From CAZNKU01 sp964573775 (GTDB lineage Bacteria; Bacillota; Clostridia; Monoglobales; Firm-18), in contig CAZNKU010000044.1 in the NCBI GenBank assembly GCA_964573775.1, positions 1-11,284 of the forward strand: 11,284 nucleotides of DNA, in the 5' to 3' direction. Made by a program: the position numbers and the translations under genes. Each line of letters opens with the position of its first letter. Position 1 is the stretch's first letter. The notes beneath the pieces are model-generated. The model did not search any database. It was given only the letters and a program-made list of their open reading frames with translations, and had not been told where the DNA came from. Shown here piece after piece: positions 6,930 through 11,284 of this stretch.

Positions 6930-8189
6930 ATGGACGGGAGTAGTACTATACAAATTATAATAATGGCAATACTTGTTATGATGTCTGCATATTTTTCTGC
7001 TACAGAAACTGCATTTTCATCACTTAACAAAACAAGACTTAAAACTATGGCAGAAGACGGTAACAAAAAAGCTGAACTTGCACTTAAGCTTTCAGAAAAT
7101 TACGATAAGTTGATTTCTACTATACTTATAGGTAACAACATTGTAAACATCGGTGTTGCATCATTGGGTACAATTTTCTTTGTTAACATGCTTCAGGACC
7201 AGACTTTGGGTTCATCAGTTTCTACGGTTGTTATCACACTGGTTGTGCTTATTTTCGGTGAAATTACACCAAAAAGCATTGCAAAAGATGCACCTGAAAA
7301 ATTTGCAATGTTTTCTGCACCTATTATAAACATACTTATAATTATTCTTACACCTTTAAACTTTATTTTTTCTATGTGGAAAAAGCTTGTTTCTAAAATA
7401 ATAAAGGTTGAAGAAAGCGAAAAGATGTCTCAGGAAGAGCTTTTGATGTTTGTAGACGAGGTTGAACAGGAAGGTACAATTGATGAAGATGAGGGCGACC
7501 TTATCCGTAACGTAATTGAATTTACCGAAACAAAGGCAGAAGACATTCTTACACACCGTGTAGACCTTGAGGCGGTGCCTACAGATGCAGACAAAGAGGA
7601 AGTTTCAAAGAAATTTCAGGAAACACAGTTTTCTCGCTTGCTTGTATATGAAGAAAGCATTGATAATATTATAGGCTTTATTCTTCAAAAAGACTTCTAC
7701 ACAGTTGACGGTATTACTAAAAAGCAAATTGATAAAATTGTAAAGCCGGTTATATTTACACAAAAGTCTGAGCTTGTAAACGACCTTCTTAAAAAGCTTC
7801 AGACAAGCAAAACACACATCGCAGTTGTACTTGACGAATACGGCGGTACACTTGGTATTGTTACAATGGAAGACATTTTAGAAGAGCTTGTTGGCGAAAT
7901 ATGGGACGAACACGACGAAGTTGTAGAAGACTTTAAAAAGCTTAACGAAAACAAATACAGAGTAGATTGTTCCATTAATGCAGACGACTTCTTTGAATTT
8001 TTTGAAATTGAGACTGAAACAGAAAGTATATCACTTGGTGGCTGGGTTATGGAACAGCTTGACAAGGTTCCCGAAAAGGGTGATAAGTTTGAGTTTGAAG
8101 AGCTTGACATCACTGTTTTTGAAACAGATTCACGCCGTGCAACCAAAATTGATGTAATTTGCAAAAAACCATTGACAACTAATGCGTAA
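6930..8189 (+). CDS. CNNM/CBS/CorC-family membrane protein (putative ion exporter)
   Basis: This is a 419-residue inner-membrane protein of the HlyC/CorC (CNNM, UPF0053) family, whose members are linked to Mg2+ or other cation export. A CNNM/DUF21 membrane domain fills about 1-170. Hydrophobic segments lie near 6-26, 61-85, 96-112 and 124-150, and the domain carries the SATETAFSSLNKTRLK, GNNIVNIG and FGEITPKSIAKD signatures. Two CBS domains lie at about 190-320, containing DEYGGTLGIVTMEDILEELVG. A C-terminal CorC_HlyC domain lies at about 335-415. I start at ATG 6930 because the protein then begins as family members do. The in-frame ATG at 6900 would place AAAGGAGAG (6909-6917) inside the coding region. 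The ribosome site spacing to 6930 is slightly long (about 12-14 bases). No terminator follows, and the next promoter overlaps the gene end. The transported ion cannot be told from sequence. Confidence 0.93.
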   Translation: MDGSSTIQIIIMAILVMMSAYFSATETAFSSLNKTRLKTMAEDGNKKAELALKLSENYDKLISTILIGNNIVNIGVASLGTIFFVNMLQDQTLGSSVSTVVITLVVLIFGEITPKSIAKDAPEKFAMFSAPIINILIIILTPLNFIFSMWKKLVSKIIKVEESEKMSQEELLMFVDEVEQEGTIDEDEGDLIRNVIEFTETKAEDILTHRVDLEAVPTDADKEEVSKKFQETQFSRLLVYEESIDNIIGFILQKDFYTVDGITKKQIDKIVKPVIFTQKSELVNDLLKKLQTSKTHIAVVLDEYGGTLGIVTMEDILEELVGEIWDEHDEVVEDFKKLNENKYRVDCSINADDFFEFFEIETETESISLGGWVMEQLDKVPEKGDKFEFEELDITVFETDSRRATKIDVICKKPLTTNA

Positions 8190-8200
8190 TATGGTAGAAT
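8172..8200 (+). promoter_or_regulatory. Sigma-A promoter for the riboswitch-dapA-lysA unit
   Basis: Perfect TTGACA (8172-8177), 17-base spacer and TAGAAT (8195-8200). The -35 and the first part of the spacer lie inside the last codons of the preceding CorC-like gene. Start is predicted near 8207, a few bases before the riboswitch P1 helix at 8215. This makes dapA-lysA an independently controlled unit. Confidence 0.88.
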
Positions 8201-8214
8201 AAATCGAAATAAAC

Positions 8215-8372
8215 GATAGAGGCGCACTACATCATCAGTAACAATCGCCTATGACCTTCGCAGGGTTACGACGGTTGCAAAAGGGGTGGGTGCCGAAGAC
8301 AGCCGAGGCGTAAGGTTGATCTGGCAAACCGGAATAACATCTGTTTTGTTGTCGCATTTGCGGAGTGCTATC
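8215..8372 (+). ncRNA. Lysine riboswitch (L box) aptamer
   Basis: The sequence shows L-box hallmarks. P1 is formed by GATAG (8215-8219) and CTATC (8368-8372). The conserved AGGCGC follows the 5' P1 strand, and AGTA sits in the first arm (8237-8240). GGTGCCGAAG lies at 8289-8298, and GGAGTG (8362-8367) precedes the 3' P1 strand. The location upstream of dapA-lysA fits. The 3' P1 strand GCTATCTTT (8367-8375) is also complementary to AAAGATAGC in the terminator 5' arm (8412-8420). Lysine binding should therefore favour P1 and the terminator (off), and low lysine should favour the antiterminator (on). Family knowledge says it binds lysine; ligand and mechanism were not tested here. Confidence 0.93.
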
Positions 8373-8410
8373 TTTAATTTTATTTGAGTTACATTTATGT
8401 TAATCAATTA

Positions 8411-8444
8411 AAAAGATAGCCTGTTTTATGGCTATCTTTTCTTT
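8411..8444 (+). terminator. Riboswitch-controlled attenuator terminator
   Basis: The perfect 11-bp stem AAAAGATAGCC (8411-8421) / GGCTATCTTTT (8430-8440) has an 8-base loop and ends in TTTTCTTTG. Its 5' arm can instead pair with the 3' P1 strand of the lysine riboswitch, the classic transcription-attenuation switch. It lies about 297 bases before dapA, much farther than is usual, because of the element inserted at 8449-8723. Confidence 0.9.
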
Positions 8445-8448
8445 GTTG

Positions 8449-8723
8449 TAGCCGAAAGATAGTAACCCGAACCCGCCTTAAACAGCGTAATTTCGGCATC
8501 TTCAGGCTTGTCATCTTTGCAAGGCGTCAACCTTGCTTCATCTTCCGCACCAAAATCTGCTCAAAATTCCATCTGTTTAAGGTCAGGGAATTTTCAAAGA
8601 GAGAATTTTTGGTTGTGGAAGGCAAAAACGCAGGTAATCCTGACGGATTGCCGAGTATTTTAACAAAGCGAAAGCGAAAATTCACCTTTGAAAATCGAGG
8701 TTTGGATTATTCTCTTTCGGCTA
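8449..8723 (+). repeat. 275-bp inverted-repeat element in dapA leader (copy 2)
   Basis: The ends 8449-8472 and 8700-8723 are inverted repeats matching at 20 of 24 positions, with the outer 11 bases (TAGCCGAAAGA) perfect and TA at each tip. Inside are two folded halves. The first is closed by CCTTAAACAG / CTGTTTAAGG (8476-8485, 8573-8582) with AATTT/AAATT (8489-8493, 8564-8568) and hairpin GCAAGG/CCTTGC (8519-8536). The second is closed by TTTTCAAAG / CTTTGAAAA (8591-8599, 8686-8694). It holds TTTTTG/CAAAAA (8606-8611, 8623-8628) and GGTAATCC/GGATTGCC (8633-8652), then GAGTATTTTAACAA (8653-8666). It matches the carA-leader element in length, plan and gene-relative orientation. It has no coding frame and ends right at the dapA ribosome site. 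Confidence 0.8.
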
Positions 8724-8736
8724 AGGAGGATTTATT

Positions 8737-9621
8737 ATGAAAAACACAGTATTTACAGGAGTAGCTACAGCTATTATTACACCGCTTAACGAAAACGGTA
8801 TAGACTTTGAAAAATTCGGTAAACTTTTAGATTGGCAGATTGCCGAAGGCATCAACGCCATTGTTGTGTGCGGTACAACAGGTGAAAGCTCAACTTTAAC
8901 AGATGAAGAACACAGAGCGGCAATCAAGTTTGCAGTAGACCATATTGCAGGCAGAGTTCCTGTTATTGCAGGTACAGGCAGTAACGATGCAGCTTATGCA
9001 ATTGACCTTACAAAGTATGCTTGTGAAGTTGGTGCAGACGCTATGCTTGTTGTTACACCTTATTATAACAAGGCTACACAAAATGGTCTTATAAAGCTTT
9101 TTACAGCTATTGCTGATGCAAGTACAAAGCCTATTATTCTATACAACGTACCTTCACGTACAGGTGTAAACATTGCTCCTGCTACCTGCAAGGTGTTGGC
9201 TGAACATCCAAATATCTGCGGTATTAAAGAAGCAAGCGGCAACATTTCTCAGATTGCCGAAATTGCTGCTTTGGTTGGCAATAAAATGGATCTTTACTCA
9301 GGTAATGACGACCAGATTGTTCCTCTTATGTCTTTGGGCGGTAAGGGTGTTATTTCCGTACTTTCAAATGTAATGCCCAAGAAAACTGTTGAAATCTGCG
9401 ACAGCTTCTTTGCAGGTGACGTTAAGAAGAGCCGTGAAATTCAGCTTGAACTTCTTCCTCTTATCAATGCTTTGTTCAGCGAAGTTAACCCTATCCCTGT
9501 TAAAGCCGCTATGGCAGCTATGGGCTGGTGCGAAAACTATGTAAGACTTCCTCTTACATGTATGGAAGAAAAGAATGAAGCTAAGCTTTTAGAACTTATG
9601 AAAGAACAAAATCTTATATAA
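8737..9621 (+). CDS. dapA: 4-hydroxy-tetrahydrodipicolinate synthase
   Basis: This 294-residue cytoplasmic enzyme condenses pyruvate with aspartate semialdehyde, the first committed step to diaminopimelate and lysine. The TIM-barrel family residues are in place: GTTGE at 46-50 (Thr47, Thr48), Tyr110 in VTPYYNK, Tyr136 and Arg141 in YNVPSRTG, and the Schiff-base Lys164 in GIKEASGN. All sit three positions later than the E. coli numbering, which supports the start. The length is typical. The ATG at 8737 is preceded by a strong AAGGAGG (8723-8729) directly abutting the 275-bp element. It is the first gene of a two-gene unit with lysA under the lysine riboswitch. Confidence 0.98.
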   Translation: MKNTVFTGVATAIITPLNENGIDFEKFGKLLDWQIAEGINAIVVCGTTGESSTLTDEEHRAAIKFAVDHIAGRVPVIAGTGSNDAAYAIDLTKYACEVGADAMLVVTPYYNKATQNGLIKLFTAIADASTKPIILYNVPSRTGVNIAPATCKVLAEHPNICGIKEASGNISQIAEIAALVGNKMDLYSGNDDQIVPLMSLGGKGVISVLSNVMPKKTVEICDSFFAGDVKKSREIQLELLPLINALFSEVNPIPVKAAMAAMGWCENYVRLPLTCMEEKNEAKLLELMKEQNLI

Positions 9622-9635
9622 AGTAGGTTAAAAAT

Positions 9636-10928
9636 ATGATATGTAACAACATTTCCGTAAGGGATAATGCCTTGTGCTTTGCAGGTGTAAATGTAGAAAG
9701 CCTTGCTAAAAAATACGGCACACCACTTTATCTTATGGATGAAGAAAAAATACGAGAAAATTGCCAGACTTACGTTGGTGCAATGAACAAATATTTTGAC
9801 GGTAATGCAAAGCCTCTTTACGCAAGTAAGGCGGCATCCTTCAAACGTATTTATGAAATTGTAGCCGAAGAGGGTATGGGTATAGATGTAGTTTCAACAG
9901 GTGAAATATACACTGCCATGAAGGCTGGTATGAGCCTTGAAAACGCATACTTCCACAGCAACAACAAAACTGATGAAGACGTTGACTTTGCCATCAAAAA
10001 CGGCATAGGCTACTTTGTTGTTGACAATGCGGAAGAGCTTGCCGTAATTGATAAATATGCAAAAATCTACAACACAAAGCAAAAGATACTTTTAAGACTT
10101 ACACCTGGTATTGATACTCATACCTACGAGGCTGTAAACACAGGTAAGGTAGATTCCAAATTCGGCACAGCTATTGAAACAGGTCAGGCAGAAATTATAA
10201 CAAAACATGCACTTATGTTTAAAAACATAGACCTTGCAGGCTTCCATTGTCACATAGGTTCACAGGTTTTTGACTCTGATACATTTATCAGAGGTGCGGA
10301 AATTATGCTTAATTTTATAGCAGATATGAAGGTTGAACTTGGCTACGTTGCCCGTGAACTAAGTCTTGGTGGCGGCTATGGTGTTCGTTATACTGAAAAA
10401 GATCCTGTAATAAACATTTATGACAACATCCGCATAGTATCTGAGGTTGTAAAAGAAAAATGTGCAGAATTACATCTTGATATTCCTAAAATCCTCATGG
10501 AGCCCGGCAGAAGCATTGTGGCAGATGCAGGTATGACTCTTTATACGGTAGGTACTGTAAAAGTAATACCGGGTTATAAAAACTATGTTTCCATAGACGG
10601 CGGTATGACCGATAACCCTCGCTTTGCACTGTACGGCTCGGAATACACAGTACTCCTTGCAAACAAAGTGCGTGAAGAAGCAAGCTTTGAATGCTCCGTT
10701 GTTGGCAGATGCTGTGAAAGCGGCGATATAATTCAGGAAAATGTAATGCTTCCAAAACCTGTACGCGGTGACATTGTAGCTGTGTGCACAACAGGTGCCT
10801 ATAACTTTTCTATGGCTTCCAACTATAACAGACTACCTAAACCACCTGTTGTTATGCTTAGAAACAGACAGGATTATTTAGCAGTTAAAAGAGAAACTTT
10901 AGATGACCTTATAAAAAACGACATATAA
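9636..10928 (+). CDS. lysA: Diaminopimelate decarboxylase
   Basis: This 430-residue PLP enzyme (fold type III, alanine racemase-like barrel plus beta domain) makes lysine from meso-diaminopimelate in the cytoplasm. PLP-binding Lys65 lies in YASKAASFK. HCHIGSQ, the glycine-rich LGGGYG and EPGRSIV contribute to cofactor binding. GRCCESGD carries the conserved Cys of the CESGD/CESSD substrate motif, and TGAYNFSMASNYN is near the C terminus. The length fits the family. It starts 14 bases after dapA stops, with only a weak AGTAGG site (9622-9627), so translation may partly depend on dapA. dapA plus lysA, without the middle lysine genes, gives the entry and exit steps joint lysine control. Confidence 0.97.
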   Translation: MICNNISVRDNALCFAGVNVESLAKKYGTPLYLMDEEKIRENCQTYVGAMNKYFDGNAKPLYASKAASFKRIYEIVAEEGMGIDVVSTGEIYTAMKAGMSLENAYFHSNNKTDEDVDFAIKNGIGYFVVDNAEELAVIDKYAKIYNTKQKILLRLTPGIDTHTYEAVNTGKVDSKFGTAIETGQAEIITKHALMFKNIDLAGFHCHIGSQVFDSDTFIRGAEIMLNFIADMKVELGYVARELSLGGGYGVRYTEKDPVINIYDNIRIVSEVVKEKCAELHLDIPKILMEPGRSIVADAGMTLYTVGTVKVIPGYKNYVSIDGGMTDNPRFALYGSEYTVLLANKVREEASFECSVVGRCCESGDIIQENVMLPKPVRGDIVAVCTTGAYNFSMASNYNRLPKPPVVMLRNRQDYLAVKRETLDDLIKNDI

Positions 10929-10931
10929 TTC

Positions 10932-10969
10932 AAAGAAACCCACAAGGTAATTTGTGGGTTTCTTTTTTT
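10932..10969 (+). terminator. Rho-independent terminator of dapA-lysA
   Basis: The perfect 14-bp stem AAAGAAACCCACAA (10932-10945) / complement (10952-10965) has a 6-base loop and runs into a seven-T tract (10963-10969). It begins four bases after the lysA stop codon. Confidence 0.95.
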
Positions 10970-11001
10970 GTTCGAGTCGCATCGATATAAGCATGCATTT
11001 T
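10937..11001 (+). repeat. Terminator-linked dispersed repeat, copy 2 (after lysA)
   Basis: The lysA terminator core is followed by GAGTCGCATC (10974-10983), five bases, then AAGCATGC (10989-10996) and a T run. Over the 23 bases from the first G to the last C, 20 match the copy behind carB at 101-123, which is on the opposite strand. Both copies sit on the sense strand directly downstream of an operon terminator. Confidence 0.7.
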
Positions 11002-11028
11002 GTTGTAAAAAATAAAATTGTCTCCGAC

Positions 11029-11127
11029 GGGGTACTTTTGTCGCAAAAGTACCCAAAACACGGGGGTTTCGATTCCCCCGTACCCCTAAACGATAAGGGC
11101 TCTGCCCTTAACCCGTTCCGTGGGTTA
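11029..11127. repeat. Cluster of four perfect hairpins
   Basis: Successive perfect stems are GGGTACTTTTG with complement (11030-11054), ACGGGGG/CCCCCGT (11060-11081), TAAGGGC/GCCCTTA (11094-11110) and TAACCC/GGGTTA (11109-11127; it shares two bases with the previous one). GGGGTAC (11029-11035) can also pair with GTACCCC (11080-11086), enclosing the first two. The cluster is GC-richer than its surroundings and looks like a dispersed palindromic intergenic repeat. No coding frame there is convincing. Its role is unknown. Confidence 0.65.
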
Positions 11128-11162
11128 CTGATGTTTGTGTATTAAAGTATGTGCTATCTATC

Positions 11163-11274
11163 AAATCCAAAAACTGCAGGTCGTCGCTATATGCGAACTT
11201 ATCGCATTAGCTCCTAAAATCATTGTTCGGCAGCGGAAATTGATAACAATGATTTTTCCTTTGTTTTTGGATTT
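11163..11274. repeat. Three-way-junction inverted repeat at window end
   Basis: A perfect 12-bp outer stem, AAATCCAAAAAC (11163-11174) / GTTTTTGGATTT (11263-11274), encloses two hairpins. One is GCTA-ATGCG / CGCAT-TAGC (11186-11211, with one bulged base). The other is AAAATCATTGTT / AACAATGATTTT (11216-11256). On the minus strand GCTAATGC resembles one hairpin arm of the 275-bp elements, but I cannot show homology. The window ends ten bases later, so it may continue. Confidence 0.65.
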
Positions 11275-11284
11275 TCTGGTTGTG

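Noticed and set aside
7799..8227. Open frame antisense to the CorC-like gene (142 codons)
   Set aside because: Low-complexity Ser-rich translation typical of a reverse-frame shadow; it runs over the riboswitch promoter and the conserved CBS/CorC coding region.
11056..11086. tRNA T-arm-like GGTTTCGATTCC
   Set aside because: No acceptor, anticodon or D arm can be assembled around it; it is one of a series of simple hairpins.
10954..11145. Open frame of 63 codons after lysA
   Set aside because: It starts inside the lysA terminator and consists of the hairpin cluster translated; no ribosome site.

Overview
The window looks like chromosomal DNA of a low-GC Gram-positive anaerobe, most likely a gut or rumen member of the Clostridia (Ruminococcaceae/Oscillospiraceae type). 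I infer this from the AT-rich intergenic DNA, strong AGGAGG-type ribosome sites, a Clostridia-style lysine riboswitch, an fhs gene and the protein sequences; the species cannot be named from sequence alone. There is no phage, CRISPR, RNA-gene cluster or transposase gene. It is a housekeeping region with unusually rich intergenic DNA.

Layout. On the minus strand, carA-carB (4452 to 174) encode carbamoyl-phosphate synthase, ending at a terminator (131-163). Divergent from carA, on the plus strand, are fhs (formate-tetrahydrofolate ligase, 4987-6657), a short promoter/mini-ORF/terminator module (6674-6870), a CNNM/CBS/CorC-type membrane protein (6930-8189), a lysine riboswitch with its own promoter and attenuator (8172-8444), and the lysine-pathway pair dapA-lysA (8737-10928) with a strong terminator. 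The last 350 bases hold nested hairpin repeats and no convincing gene.

Function. carAB supplies carbamoyl phosphate for pyrimidines and arginine; dapA and lysA are the first committed and the last steps of the diaminopimelate/lysine route and are predicted to be switched off by lysine; fhs feeds one-carbon units into folate.

Main unusual points. (1) The CarA glutaminase domain keeps its overall fold signature but has lost all three catalytic residues: Cys is Asn252, His is Glu337 and Glu is Thr339. The enzyme is therefore predicted to use free ammonia. (2) Two related elements, each exactly 275 bp with 24-bp imperfect terminal inverted repeats, lie in the 5' leaders of carA (4476-4750) and dapA (8449-8723), in the same orientation relative to the downstream gene. 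Their sequences have diverged, but several helices are kept by compensatory changes, and a 14-base stretch is identical. This suggests an undescribed structured RNA or a hairpin mobile element. (3) A short repeat (GAGTCGCATC, 5 bases, AAGCATGC) follows the terminators of both operons.
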